A stretch of DNA of 64,000 nt from Crambe crambe. Its lineage: Eukaryota > Porifera > Demospongiae > Poecilosclerida > Crambeidae. The stretch covers positions 4,216,001-4,280,000 of the forward strand of contig OZ004592.1 in the NCBI GenBank assembly GCA_963924555.1, in the 5' to 3' direction. Position numbers and translations under genes: made by a program. Positions 42,534 through 57,500 of this stretch are shown piece after piece. Position 1 is the stretch's first letter; each line of letters starts with the position of its first letter. The notes below the pieces were generated by a model. The model had not been told where the DNA came from and ran no database searches. It worked only from the letters and a program-made list of their open reading frames with translations.

Positions 42534-45500
42534 GTAGCTACATAACGTTCATGCCTTACCTCATTGGTCTTACTGACCTTTTACCAATTTAAGGGGTGAT
42601 GAGTTTGGTTGTCATCTTTTAGTTCCCAAGTAGAGAAATGTATTTTACCTGTCCCATTTTCTCAAACACGATTAAAACTAAATTTTAATCTGTAGTGTAT
42701 ATGGATTTTTGGGATCGATGATGGGAAGTAGTCCAATCACAATATCCTTACATCATGTGGTAACATGGATGGTCCCTTATGCATCCCTTTTTGTATGCCT
42801 GCACAAGCATAAGGCTAGCTATGGCTAAAAATTATATGGATTTCTTATTAATGGTGAACCCACTAAATTCTGCCCTAGAATTATCATCATAAAACAACAA
42901 CAACAATAACAACAAAAAATAAGCAACAATAAAACCCACCAAAAAACCACAACAGGGCAAAATAAACGCTCTCATAATACTTCTACGATCGAGTGGGTTG
43001 ACTTGAGATAACAGCTGTTCATAAATAATATGATAAAAGTGAAAATAGTGCATGTAGTAGTAGATTTGTTTCATAGGTCCCTGTAGCTCAAATATTTGCA
43101 TTAAAGAATAAATTTGAAATAAATGTCTGAACAGTTAAGTAGCATGGTATCTCCGACCCTTGAATCTTCTGTGTCCATTCAATATCATACCCACTCTTCT
43201 TAAAATAGAGGATATTTTCATTGACAAATTTAATTGTCCTGCTTTTCTTGCTACCGGTTCTTTCTCACGTATGAACATTTAACTGACTGCTACCACCCAG
43301 ATTTCAATATAATCTGTGACAGATTTGTTGCACTCTTTCTCTCTACTTGTGGAGCTAAGTTATTGCACTGATACTAAGACTATAGTTGATTCAAATGGAG
43401 TGATCTGACTGGTCAGTCGCAGGGCTCTTATTTCACTTAGTGCCCATCGTCCTTGGCAGTGGGCACTATGTAGCTCAGTCTCAGGCCCTTAGTAGTGACC
43501 TCGCTGTGCTCAGTCACTACAGCCCAGGGCCTTCAGGTCTCTTGAATGCCGTATATCCATTGATCTCGGTGTCTAACTATTATTTAGCCAGTGAAGACAC
43601 TACCTCTATGATATTGTGTGAATAATGGGGAGGGGAATTTATGCCAAATCCCCCCCCCCCCCCACCAAAAAAAAGAAAAAAAGAAAAAAATCATAACAAA
43701 GAGAAAGTGTTGTCCAAATGTACATTATGAAAGTACAGAACCATGTACCTAGGCCCATTATTGCACCTACGGTAACAGACCATTATAGCATCCTTATAAT
43801 AAGAGTATTGGGGAACATTAAAATTTTCATATGAAGTACTACTCCAATGGAGCATCCGTGCCATCCCTACTTAGAGAGTATTCATGTGTCCTGTAATACT
43901 AGACCAGATACAAAAGTAGTTTTTTCTGTTAATTAAGTGGGTAAATTTTTAATAGTAGCACTGCCTCAGTTACTCCCCACTTAATCTCATACCATGCAGA
44001 ATAACTTTCCCTCTGTAGCATGATGTGGTGTTACAGGGTTCTGTTCAAGTGTCCTGAGTTAGAGAGTTATGACTTTCAGTGTTGAGTGTCAGTACCACTA
44101 TGTGCAGACCAGTGTGGTGATACTGTACTTTTAATGTTTTACTTATTTATTTCCAGCTCCTCCCCTCAGTATGGACAATATCATGGCAGTCCTACAAACC
44201 CTTCCATGGAGGAAGGTTGGTGACGTGCTGTTTGTCCCTGACTCCAAGCTTGATGCAATAGATGCTGACCACACAACAGACGAGGGGAAAAAAGGAGCAG
44301 TGATAAGATATTGGCTGTTGAGGGATCCGTACGCCTCCTGGAGGATGCTTATATGGAGGCTTGATGTAAACGAAAAGTTTGACATTGCAGACCGGATACG
44401 GAACTATGCAGAGAAGCAAACAGGTCAGTAACCACATCAAATAGTTGGTCCCCCCAATTAATGTACTGCATATAGCTTGAGTGAAAGCATAGTGGGTGAG
44501 AAAGAATGACTTTACTATGATCACCCTCTCCTTGTTTGTGTGTGTGAGTAACTGTTGAAGTCACATAGTTGTACTGTCTACTTTGGACTGTAGGAACATA
44601 ATATTATGCTATAGGCATGGGTATGGTGAAAGTCTGTCCAGTTGTGTCCCCGGAGTCCCAGGGATGGGATTATAGTAGGTCACTTGAGTGTACAATTAAA
44701 AATTAGGACTGACTCTCCAAGGTTGTCCCTTAGTGTCAGTCTATGGACATTAGTGAATTAGCATAGCAACCTCAACCTGTAGTTCCAATAGTAACTACTA
44801 GCCCTGATGAAACAAATTTTTTCCCAAATATAAACATACTTATTCGAGTGCACTGGGTTTAATGTGGTATGAGCAAGACTCTACGTACATCCAGATGTCA
44901 AGACATTTCAGTTAGAGTATAATAATGATATATGTGTAGTACGTTGCAAAATGGATTTTTTCTATCTACCACAAGCTACCATAAAAACTGTAGAATTATA
45001 TTTTAATCACATCCCCTAGCCCTCGCTATATACACCAGTACAGTACAGTTGATTCTTTTTTTATCCGGAGAGAAATCTAGCTAGCTGCTACCAGTAGCCA
45101 CTGTATCTCTGCCATCACAATCAATGGCTGAAACTTACACAAAAGCATCGATGAATGAAGCCAAACCATGAATAGAAGAGCTGCATTGCATGAGTGGACT
45201 GTCTAACTTTCAAGATCCTTTTATGTAGATGTGATAAAAGATGACAGTAGTTGGACATGTATTTTTGACTGCTCTCCAATTAGAGTTATGTCTCTAGAAA
45301 TGGCCCACTGTTATGTTATTTTAAAGGACCTGTTAATCTGAAGAGCCTATAAATATTATCAAGAGCATTAATTTGTTATAGCATTACATTACACAAAAAA
45401 ATTACAAAAAATAATAATAAAGAAAAAGCATTTGCCTTTGCATTTTATGAAACTATAGCATACTAGTTGTATAGTCTGAACTATGGTTTTGATCCTTGGG

Positions 45501-48500
45501 CCTGTAGCTGTTCACTCCAGCTGCAAACCCACAAATATTATACATTAGGATGTCAGTCTTCAGTTGTATTGTAAACTATAGAAGGGCGGACAGTATCCAA
45601 GAAGATGCTGACTCCAAAGAACATTCTCGAGAAGAAAAAGTTTAACTTCTTCCTTGAGGCAGACACCTTTACCTCTATGCAAAAACTGTAGAGTGATCAG
45701 ATGCTTGGACATGTTTCATAGTTCTTTGATGTTGACTAGAAACTGGTATTCGTAATGGCTGCTGGCTTCTAAAACAGCAACAGGGCCAAGGATTAGAAGT
45801 ATAGTCCAGACTATTATAGAGGTAGGCAGCTTTATAAAAATAATGGATAACTACTAAAAAAATATTAATGAGCAAACATGACTTATTTATGGGTGACCAA
45901 ATAGGCCTAACATTCATCCTCTTATTTATATGCACATCATCACAGAATGTAGTACTTCTCCTATGACTCAACTGCAATGTACGTGTTGTAGATCCAAAGA
46001 ATAATCACATGCGATTTTATATACTTGAAGGCCAGAAAATTTGCTGAGAATTTAATTTAACTCTCCAGTTAATAACTGTATTTATTATTATAAAGGTTAT
46101 GAAAGTTGTAGTTGATGCTAGCAGTATCAGCAGTGGTCAGAATTATCGTGATACTGAACGTCTTTCTTCCAAAATTTCATTTTCATTCTTTGAAACTGTG
46201 AAAGCATTTCTTTAGATGATTGTTCTCTCTGAATGCTATGGTACATACTTGAAAAATGAATATGATTGAAATTTACTTCATGGAAGTGCATGTACAATAA
46301 TTATATTTCCTGCCGGCTTCAGCCCTGCTTGCATATTTTTATTACAGACTTTTAACGGGGAAAGAGATTCTAGTCCCAACTATCTACTTGGTTATGATAT
46401 TATTTGGATTTGGTGTAATCTTGTCCCCCAGACCCCAGCCTCACCTGTCACAGTTTGTTGACTGCTCTGGACACTGTGAAGAATGCAAAGGACAGTGATG
46501 AGATTGAGAACAGTGTTGGTGGTATTTTGGAGAATGTACTCGTGATACCACAACCCAAGAGTAAGGAGATGAGGTTATATTATGCAGATGAGGAAGATTA
46601 TAGAAAGAAACTTGTGGAATGCTACATAACAATGTCTCCATTGGCTAGTTGGAATCATGTGGCAGGACAACTTCTCTACTGGGAACATCATGGAGTTCTT
46701 GAAAAAGTGAAGGATAAAGTTAAAGTTGATAAAGGTGGGTGTGTGGTAGATGAGGAGGAGAGATATGGGATATGCTAATCCTCAGAGTGAGTGTGAACTC
46801 TCTCTATTTAGTGATCAAACAACATGCTCCATAGAGAAAATACAAAATTGGATTCAGTATGTAATTGCTGCTCTAAATGTTTCTCCCTGTTATATCACAC
46901 ATGTCCAAGATTACCTATGAATGTCTCGTGTGACAATAGAATCTCTCATGCTTAGTAATATGCCAGTTCATCCCTACTTGTACTCCTTAGTCAAGGACCA
47001 ACCCAGCTAGTCTGTCTTGCAAGTTACTGATCACATTTTGTAAAGGGTCGGGCTCGCGAGACTAGTCCATTCCAATGTGTCACATATTACACTCTCAATT
47101 CTAAGCCAAAAACAAATGTCCTGGTTGATCCCAAATTACATCAGAGAGTTGGTAGTGGTAATAAATAATTCAATGTGACATATTATGGAAGACAATGTTG
47201 AATGATGGAATGGGGTGGTTATGAATCAATAATTTTGGTAAGGGGTCATCACTCACATAAAATGGTGTCTACTCGCAACAGTGTGTAATCCAACCTCTTG
47301 ATTGCTTGATGGCAAAGAATTGTTGATTTCCGCTCTGGTAAGACCAAAGTAAATGTAGCCATCATATATATGATGTGGAGAAGCAGTTAATGTTGTACTT
47401 GGTATGTAATTAACATTATTACATATGATCTTGTACATATGACTGGTCTGCTGTAACAGTTGAACCTCTCTTGATTGTTGGGCTTGTTGAGGTCAAGGTC
47501 TCAATAATGATGATCTAGCTATTAAAACTCTCCCTCCCCTGTTTGTAGTTTGATAGTTAGCTAGTGGAGGAGTCACTTTTCCCAAGTAAGTATTCGGAGT
47601 TTTCCTGATACCGAAATTATGTGTAGCTTGTAAGAAAGTCTCAGCCTTGGAGGTGTTGTATTTTATAAACTCAAGTGCTATGAATATATTGACCTCTGAC
47701 CCTATATCTTCCATTATGGACTAAGCTGACCCCATATACCAGGTTGGTCTATTAATTAATTAGAGTCATTTCCAAATCAGAAAGGCCAATCAAAATCATG
47801 CAGAGTGATTAAGATTATCCTCTGTTAAGCATAGAGTACCACTGAGCAATTATTCTATTGTATAGCTATTGGACAAATTAGAAATCCAAAGCTTGACACT
47901 GAGTTTAACCAAATTGAATATATCTAACACCAATAGGATTTTTGCCTCGGCACCAAAGTGCCAAGGTACTGTGCTGGAAGCGACTATGATCGGCGATGAT
48001 GGTACGTTTCATGCGCACGTGCAATGATGCACGATGATGCGTATTGAGCACGTGCATTAATTTAGCTCTGCGCTTAGTAGCTAGCTAGACATACAGTACT
48101 AAGGACAAACAGACAGGCTAAGGCTCGCAGTCAACTTAGTGCTGATGCTTCTTGACCGTCTTTTACCAACAAATCAAGCCCATTATCACATGCAGAGAAC
48201 TGACTAAAAGACAGCAGTGAACAAAAACAACAGAGATTGCAGTGTACACGAACTAGTGATCGTTTGAAGTGTCAAAGAGAGAGCCATGGTGAAGGAGAAT
48301 CTCAGAACTAAGACTTTGAGGCTTCCAAACAATGAGAGAATCCAGTACACATACTTCAATCAATCTATGCTTGAGAATAACCATTAAACAGCAGTTCCAA
48401 ATCGTTGAACAGCAAAAATACTAGCTGTGTAAATACTAATCTTACTACAATATAAGCCATGTTGCTCAGTGTGCACTCTCCACAGAAAAGAAGCTATTTT

Positions 48501-51500
48501 GGCAACATTTTGTAGAAACATTTGACCCCACAAACCCCTGCACTTTTCATATGCCCATGCAGCAAGTGTTCAGCAATTCCAAACATAATCATCCTTGTAG
48601 GACTCTGGCTTCAAGCCGGTGATCCTTCAGTGTATCTTTATTGTCTCTTATATACCACTGTCACGTCATATTCACTGTAAAGCATTTAAAATAAATAAAC
48701 ATAGAAAGTTAAAGGTTGCACTTAAGTGCCGAGGCATTCCTAGTCTTTTTAAAAGACTAATTATTCAATGTTGTTATTGTTCATGTTCTCTCTTACAGAC
48801 CCCTCCCTCAACCTCACTAATCTCACTAAGCTGTTGGAGGATGTGGAGGATTGGGATGATGTGGGTGTATGTCTTGGCATCCCTAACTCAGTGCTTGATA
48901 TCAGCAAACAACACTCCAGTATGTCCCAACGTAAGGAAGCTTGCTTGGAATGGTACCTGAATAACCACCCATCCCCATCGTGGCATGACATAGCATATGC
49001 TCTATATGCGCTTGATGAGCATGAAGTGCTGGAAGTGTTGAAGAGTCAGTACCTCAAAGGTGGGTTGCATATTGTAAGTGGTATGACATGATCAGTGGTA
49101 CTATAAGTGTATATACTATAGAGCCATGCATGTGATTAACCTCAGTGCATGTGCAAGTGTGTATCTGTGTATCTGTGACATCCACCACACTGCCAGTAGT
49201 GATTAGAGCGCTTCAATTTCAGCCTTAACGATGTCCAGACGATACTCTCCAGTATTTAAAATGAGCTGATTTCGGAAAAGGCTTTATTCCGGCAAGAAGG
49301 GCAGCTCCTTACTATATGTAATATCTTATCTAACTCTAACACACCTGCACGAGAATGATGCTATACTGAAGGTAAGTGCATTACATCACCGAGAGCATTA
49401 TAGCATCATTTGAGTGCACCATGCATTAAAACACATGGAGCTAGATCAGAGTGATCTAAGCAATTTAGTGCTAATCACATGACTTGGATCTAATCAGATT
49501 CCAGTTGGAGCATTCTTATGACTCACCATAATCTTTCTTTTATCGCATCTAGCAAGTTCTGAACTTCTGACACATGTTTGGTTTTTAAAGAATGCATGCA
49601 ATTATCGATGAAGTTAAATTAGGCAAATTCCTGAGGTTTTCCTTCTTGAAACCCAATGTAACTAGTGAAATGCTAAAGTATATAAAAGAAGATATTTAGC
49701 TCCTCACTTAGGCCAGACCAGTTTGAATGTTGCTTCCAGAAAGTGACCTTGGTGGCAGGAATAAATTTATAAGAACCAAAAATAATTGTTATACATAAAG
49801 TGACTCGTGGAAGGAACAATTTTTAGTTCCAATGAATAATTATATTATACAGAGAAAGCATTGATTTCCTGTCAAGAAAAAATAAAATACTAGTCCAGAG
49901 TTTTTCAAATATTACTGACAGCTCATAATGTGGTCCATCTGTGCGGCACAGGAAACATATTGGTCTTACCAAGGTTTCATTTAGAAATTTGTCCGGGGGG
50001 GGGGGGGGGGGGGGGGGGGCAGATACAAGTATATGGAAGGGGGAAAATTATGAGGCCATGTAGGGTAAACACGTAGGGTGAACAAACATCAAAATTATGC
50101 TGCCTTCAATAATAATCCCTACATCACTCCCTAAACTAAGCAGAACACTTTTACACTGACATGAACAATTATTAAAGCAGCTTGGTGGGAGGCGGTGATG
50201 TAGGGATTATTATTGAAAACAGCATAATTTTTATTACAGAAACTGCCATAGGTTAAAGTACTAGCATAATTTTTTTTCCTTTCACTTGTTTGTTTACTTT
50301 TTATATGACCTTTGGATATTAATGTTTTAATAGCTCACTGGGCGCGCACGTGCATACGTACGAGGGGGGATTTTTTTGATTTTTTCTTGGGTGGGGTCCC
50401 CCCTTCCTAATCCACAGGGAGGGCTAGAGTACAAGAAGGAAATGTACATACAGCCTGATACAGGTAGGTAATTACTCTCAGTTGACGTTGCAGAAATTCC
50501 CTTCTGCCTCATGGCTCATCCATGCAGAACAGGTTGTGTATGAAAGCTCAGTACATGATTATTATCTGTTGTAAATTTTCAAGTGGGGAGGGCAAAAAAT
50601 TACCACTTCATCTTCCACTAGTGTTTGACCACCACAATGGAAAGTTTGCTGTACGAGTACTGTAATACTGAGGTTCAACAGGATCTTGGCAAGTAAGAGA
50701 ACGAGCTATAATGGTGGAATGATTGGTGGAAATAATATACTTCCACTTCCTCAAGATAACACAGCATATTTTTCTCTTCTGGTTTAAGCTTCAGAGTACA
50801 CACACCTATATGAACAAGAAAATTATATGGAAAGTACAAAGACATGGTTTGAAACGTTCTATACTGTAGTATTTCTGCTACTAGTCAACTATAAACTCAA
50901 ATAGAGTGAAAACTTTTATCCAACTATAGATTGAACGACTGACAGAAAAAAGATAACTTTGTGATTAAAAAACATTAAGTGCACATACAGGAAATACAAT
51001 ATACCACAAACAAGATAACATGACCACACAAATACAATTACATAAATCAATCAAGACCAGTTAACTATAACCTGCATAGTTGGAGTACTCAATGGCACCA
51101 TATGATTCTGACATCCATCCATCACTTATTTCAACCTCAGCTTCACCAGATATCAATGCTCTTTCTAAAACAGATCCAAACATTTCAACTATTACAGTAG
51201 AGGGAAGCAAAAGTGTGTTACCCCTTCTTGCCTCAGCAACTATTAACGGCCATTTTCCAAATTTCACACATGGACTCCTTTTGATTACGTGACTAAACTG
51301 ATGATGTCATTTTTAAATTTATAAATGAAATTAGCTATAATTATACCCATGAAGCAATATTTCAGGTTGGTCTGGCCTTACTGTAAGCTGAGGCTGGAAG
51401 GTCATGGTCCTAGTGGATCTTCCATTAGGCTCCTGCAGAATTGTTATATTAACTAGTTATGTGCTCGTAGCACAGAAGGGCAAGCGAAGCAACATAGCTT

Positions 51501-54500
51501 GCTATTAAAACTTTAAATGTTGCATTATGATATTTTGGAGTTGCATGCATGCCCTCTTCTCGTAGAGTCTATAACCCCTTGATTCTACTAACCTAGCTTC
51601 TCTTTGTTAGCACACTCTGAATCTTTTTTGTCCAGCCTTATTTCCCTTCTCCTTCATTTCTTCTGTACTTGGCATCCTCAGACTCTGCTTGTCGTTTTCT
51701 TCTTTCTCTATCCCTTTCTCAGAGTTTCTTCTGGCTCTATCCTTCGCATTCCTTCGGTCTAACCTTGCTCTTTTTTGCTGCTCATTTTTGCAGTGTTCAT
51801 TCAACATGCATCGTTGGCTAAAAGTTTTGCAATCGTTTCTATAGCTATTTTGTGCATGTGCAGTATTTTACACTCAGGGCTTGACGTACGTACACTCACA
51901 AATATATATCGCCACTATTCACATTGCACACCATAGAAAGGGGCTCGCTTTGCTCACTATTGAAAAATTTTACGCACATGCGCATTGGAGATGAATTTTC
52001 CCCCACCCAGTTTCTGCAGAATTAGAAGCGATGGACTATTTAGAGAGAGAGAGAGACTTGTGTACGTGGCTATCATGAGTAGAGAGCTATTTGGGTTGCT
52101 GAGGAGCTGGAGTGTAGGTGAGAACCAACACTTTTGATCCATACACTGTCGCTGTTCTGATATGGTGGTTGGACGTCTACCACAAAAGGAATCACGAGCC
52201 TATTGACTTTTATAAGGAGAGGAGGGCAGATAAAGAGCCTTATAAATGGACTTGAGATCCCTTGCACTATAATATGCAGGGGAAACCCAAAGGAGTGCAG
52301 AAACTACTAACACTTAAAAATTGAGGCAATCGTACATGTTTAACTAGCTACAATTATTATGAGTGTCAATCAATTGCTGTTATGGAGCTTGAGGAATGCC
52401 AGCCTTGATGGAACCATTTGTAATAAGTACGGGGGAAAACATTTCCATGAAATGAAAAAAATGTAGGGATGACCATTGCTCGAAAAAGTAAGGAAACAAG
52501 GGTAGGGATGAAAGATGGAAATGGGATCAATCTTTGTTCTGTATATCAAGCCAACAATCCCTACATATGTACGTTGGGTAGCTTCAGATTATAGTGTGGT
52601 AATGTGTGGATTGTTGGCTGGATATAAAGAACAAAAATTGATCCCATTTCCATCCTTCATCCCTACCCTTGTTTCCTTACTTTTTCAAGCAATGTGTCAT
52701 CCCTACATTTTTTTTCATTTCACAGAAATGTTTTTCCATTACATGTTCCTGGTCTTTTTCTCTCTTTATGGTTTTATGTATGTACAGATGCAAGAGTTCA
52801 TTTTCTATGTGTATGCAGGGACAGAAGTTTCTTGAGATGTATAGTTCTCTAATAGCATAGCAGCCTAATGATTATTTATCAGCGAGTCAAGACTTAAAGT
52901 GTTGAGCTATACTTGGGAGGTCAAGGATGCAGATGAATCTGAAATAGAGTTTACTGGTAGATGGATCCCTGAGTTGTTTATGATCTAGCACGCACATATC
53001 TACAGCTAGAGCTTAGCTAGTTGAGTAATATCAGAGAGTACAATAGTACTCTCTAAGTAGGGATGGCACCGATAGCCCCATTGGACTAATGCTTAGTATT
53101 TTCTTTCATAACTCCAGGATACTTCCCTCCTACAGTCAGCAACTCCTAACTTCAAGACTTCAATGTGCTAGGACTGAAGTATATACCAGTAGCAATTGAG
53201 CGCTTCAATTTCTGCCTTAACACAAATTGTGGTGATATTGCCCATCTCTACTCAGCATATATTAGCTAACTACAGCAGAACTCAAAGTTCACATGCTGAT
53301 CCAACATCTTCAACTCCTTGAAGCTTTTATCACTTTCCATTCTGCTTCAAAATTCCTTGGCTGGTTTATTGACAGCAATGTCCATTGGTTGAACTGTTGG
53401 TTGGAAGTAGATGTAGTTGTTGTTGATAGTGGTCATCACTTGGACTAGTGCAGCCTTGTTTGTATCACCTTCATACTCTCTCTGCACTTCCACATATGGA
53501 ATAATGACATTGTCGATGTACTGGATCATCATTTCTTCTGTTGACGAATGTTTAGATGAGTGTCACAATACAGTCAGGTGGGAAATTAAAATTAGATTGT
53601 CTTGCCTTATAAATAGGCAAGAAATCACCAGCAAGTGAAGCACAGAAAAAGTAATGTTTGTAGTGATTTTCACTTTCTTAGAACCTTCACGGTCCATTGG
53701 CCAAGCAGATGCCAAGTACCGGTTTGGTAAAAATGAGCTCCAGAGAAATCTCTTCCATTGTTATCTAGAAAACTCTCCTTCAAACTTTTGCTAGTTGTGC
53801 TTGCCCTTTGATGTGCTTGCCCTTTGATGTAGTTGCCTTCCTCTTCGTCAAGTTGATTCTATAAGTTCAGTTCCTACTCAAGCTACAATAATGTGACCCC
53901 CAAATTCAACTGATTCTTGTGACATCAAGATCCCATGGGAAGAAACAGATGCTGTGATTACACCTTAAATAAAATGCTCTATATATCCTCAAAAAAGACA
54001 ATGTCCACATTTCTTTGGTTGTATGGCAGTCACTTCGACATCTGAATCAACCTTTCTCTTCATGTAACTCTTTACCAAGCTTGTGTGAGAAAATAGATCT
54101 ATAGCTGCTGAGATGCCATGCTGACTAGCATATTTGCTAATAGCTACTAGTAATTTAGTCTGTTGGAAATACCTAGAAATAATAATATACAATGTGTATA
54201 GCTATGGACCACGCTTCTTTAAAACTGTCAGAGGCATCTATTGCTTTCACTTCATGCTGCCAGAAAATGATCTGGGAGTCCATTTCTTGGTTTAAAATAT
54301 CCACAAAGTGACATGGTAAAATATGGGGATATACCATATCTTCATTTTTTAAATTTTCCGTCCATACTTCCATGATGCTAACACTAACAACAACTTGATT
54401 TTGGTCTTGAAAGAAAATTCTCTCAGAGCTTTCCAATGGTATATTTTACCTACTCTACAAAAAAAAAAAATTAATAATGAAATAAAATATGGGATGATAC

Positions 54501-57500
54501 AAGACCTCAGTGGTTAAAAATATTCATAAGTGACCACAGACCCCTAGTAGACCTTCGATATTGCTAGTATTTCTATTAACCCAATTGCTTCATTTGAGTG
54601 ATGGATTTTCACTAGGGAGGTATGGTTTCAAAATTATGAGTCAGAGTACCATAATGATCTGGGAGTCCATCTCTTTGTTTAAAATACCCACAAAGTGACA
54701 TGGTGAGAAAAAAAAATACTTAAGTGAGTTACAAAGCCTAGTGCCCATTGCAATGCTGAACACGTGTTTAATATTCTTCTGAATATTTCAGTGTGAAATA
54801 TTCCAGAAACACAAAAACAAAAATTACAAGAACTCCTAAGAATGTCAATGAGGAGAATTAATTCTCTAACAAACTGTAAAATTCTTCTCACTGAATGAAT
54901 CTATATACTGGTATAATGTACACTATCTAGCTAGCTCTTTCAAATCAAATGAGCTATTTTTAGCACTGATAGTAATTACATTGTACTTTGACCTGTAGGT
55001 TCCTCTGAGTCACGTCGACTGTATAACGAGGCCATGAAGCAGGGACATGTCAAGTCACAGATTAACAAAGTCCTCCTCTATGGGGCTCCAGGAACTGGTA
55101 AATCCAGCTCCATGGACCTCTTCGTTGGCAACCCTCCACGCAAAGTGAGAATAAGCACCCCCGTAGCAGCTCGTCCCATCACGATGTTTCAGGTGGGAGT
55201 CACTGCTGAGGAGTGGAAAAGGCTTCTTCCAAAAGAACGGAAAAAAATATTCGCTAGGGCCATTTATGCTCAGCTTCATGCCAACGACTCAGACTCAGGA
55301 GGGGATTCTGTCTCTGGTGAGGCATCAGGTGATGATTCAGATTCTGGTGAACTGTTAATTGAAAAAGAAACCGGTACGACTCCTCAGCACGCTAATTCAT
55401 CGACACGTGACAAAAATCCACAAGTACACTCGGCATCTCCTTCCAGTTCAAAACATACTAGAAAACCGAAAAAAGGTTCTGTACCAGAGGGAAAGTTCTC
55501 ACTGCCATCCATTAGCACACATGAGGAACTAATGGAACTATTGGACGAGATCTCTGATTTAGATGAACCTTCACCTGTCTTCCGTAAGGTCAAATTGATT
55601 GACTCTGGGGGACAACCACAATTTCATGAGGTGCTACCTGTATTTCTTCGTCGCATGTCCCTCTACATATTTGTCTTCAAGCTGTCAGAAGAGCTCGCCA
55701 CCAAGCCCATGGTGGAGTATTTCGGTGAGGATGGGAAACGAGTGGGAACCCCTTACCAATCAGCTCAGTCCAACGAGCAGCTGTTGAAGCACTGCCTTCG
55801 CACTTTGCACACCCACAGATCATCTCCCGATACTAAAGGTGAGTGCTCCAAAATCATGATTGTGGGGACCCACAGGGACGAAGAACACCTGTGCACCACC
55901 GAAACACGAGAGGAGAAGAACAAGAAGTTAGCAGAGCTGTTGCTTCCAATGTTCCAAGAGGAAGTCATCTATTACAACCTGCCAGAAAATGAGCTGATCT
56001 TTCCAGTCAATGCCAAAAATCCTAATGAGTTCGATAAGGGTACAGCTAGAGATATCCAAAGTGTAGTCCTAACAAAGTGTATGCCTGATCCCATTGATGT
56101 GCCTCTTCAGTACTTCTCTTTGGAAATTGTCCTTGAAGAAGTGAGCCTTTCTCTCGGTAGAGGTATACTGAGCAAAGAAGAATGCCTTAGAGCAGCAGAT
56201 AAGCTTTACTTTGATGAGCATACACTTGGTGCAGCTCTCCAGTTTCTTGACGAAATTTCAGCAGTCTTCTATTTCCCTGAGGTTCTGGAGGGTGTTGTAT
56301 TCACTAACCCTCAAGTCCTCTTGGACAAGGTAACTGAGTTAGTAGAGAAGATCTACTGCTTGAGACAAAAGATTGGTGGCAAAAAACTTCATGCACTTTC
56401 TGGAGAATGGCAGAAGTTTAAAGACCACGGCATTGTCAGTTTAGAGCTTCTGCAAGAGAAAGAGTTCGAAAAGCATTATGTGCCTGATATCTTTACTCCT
56501 GTAGATCTAGTCAAGCTCTTCAGAAAGTTGCTCATCATAGCTGACTTTAGTGCTTCTGAGTACATCATGCCTGCCCTCCTTCCTGTCCTCGAGGCTGAGA
56601 AAGTTCATGAGTATCGTGTGACCAGTAGCTCTCCTGTAGCTCCCCTTGCTCTGGCCTTCCCTCTTGGAGCTCCTCGTCTCGGTACTTACTGCAGTCTCAC
56701 AAGCTTCCTAGTCTCTCCTGACAACCAGTTTCCTTGTCCTTGGAAGATAATGTTGCTTCCTCGTTCCAACACTCCAGCTTGTCTCAATCGAAACTGCGTC
56801 CTATTTTCGGTACCTGGCTATCCTGGCTCTGTTTCGCTGATTGACACGTTCACTCACTTTGAAGTGCATGTGGACACAGCCCAGACCAGCTGTAGCAAGT
56901 TGTGTTCTTTAGTCTCCCAAGCCATATTGTCAGGTCTGAAGAAAGTGACTGTGGTCCTTGGCTACAATAACTCCTTCCCATCGAAAGCAGTGCTTTGTCC
57001 ATGTGGGGGTGAAGATCCTCACACTGCCACTTTTGGAGATGGAGTCTGGATCTGCAATCGGAATAGCAAGGTGTTTGGAGAGCTTACTGATAAACACAAG
57101 CTTTGGTGTGATCAAGTAGATCATTCTCCCACCAAAGGTCAGTCACTAATATTAGTCATAAGTGCCCCAACTTATAGCTTTAATAATCTACAAGTTTATG
57201 GAGAAAGTTATATTCTGTGCATAATCATTTCATTTGCAGGAACTTCCACCTCTTCAACTCCCACGATGATGGAAATAATTACTTTCCCTCTAAAAGATCG
57301 CAAAGTGAACTTGTCTCAAGAAATCGGAACAAAGTATTTAGAATTCGGAACGTTGTTACTTGAAGATACCACTGGAGCTCGAATTTGTGCCTTGGAAGAA
57401 GAGCTGAGACATAACGCACAGAGTATCAATCACCGGATTTTCCAAAAATGGTTGAGCGGTGAAGGGAGAAAACCCGTTTCATGGCAAACTTTGATTTCTG

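Larger units (their letters stand above)
49060..54998. other. Gene B intron 4 (long)
   Basis: Collinear with gene A intron 4. It carries the poly-G run, the hairpin MITE at 50091-50231, the antisense candidate (51061-51807), the foldback and the decayed transposase. Nothing new was inserted compared with A. Confidence 0.6.
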
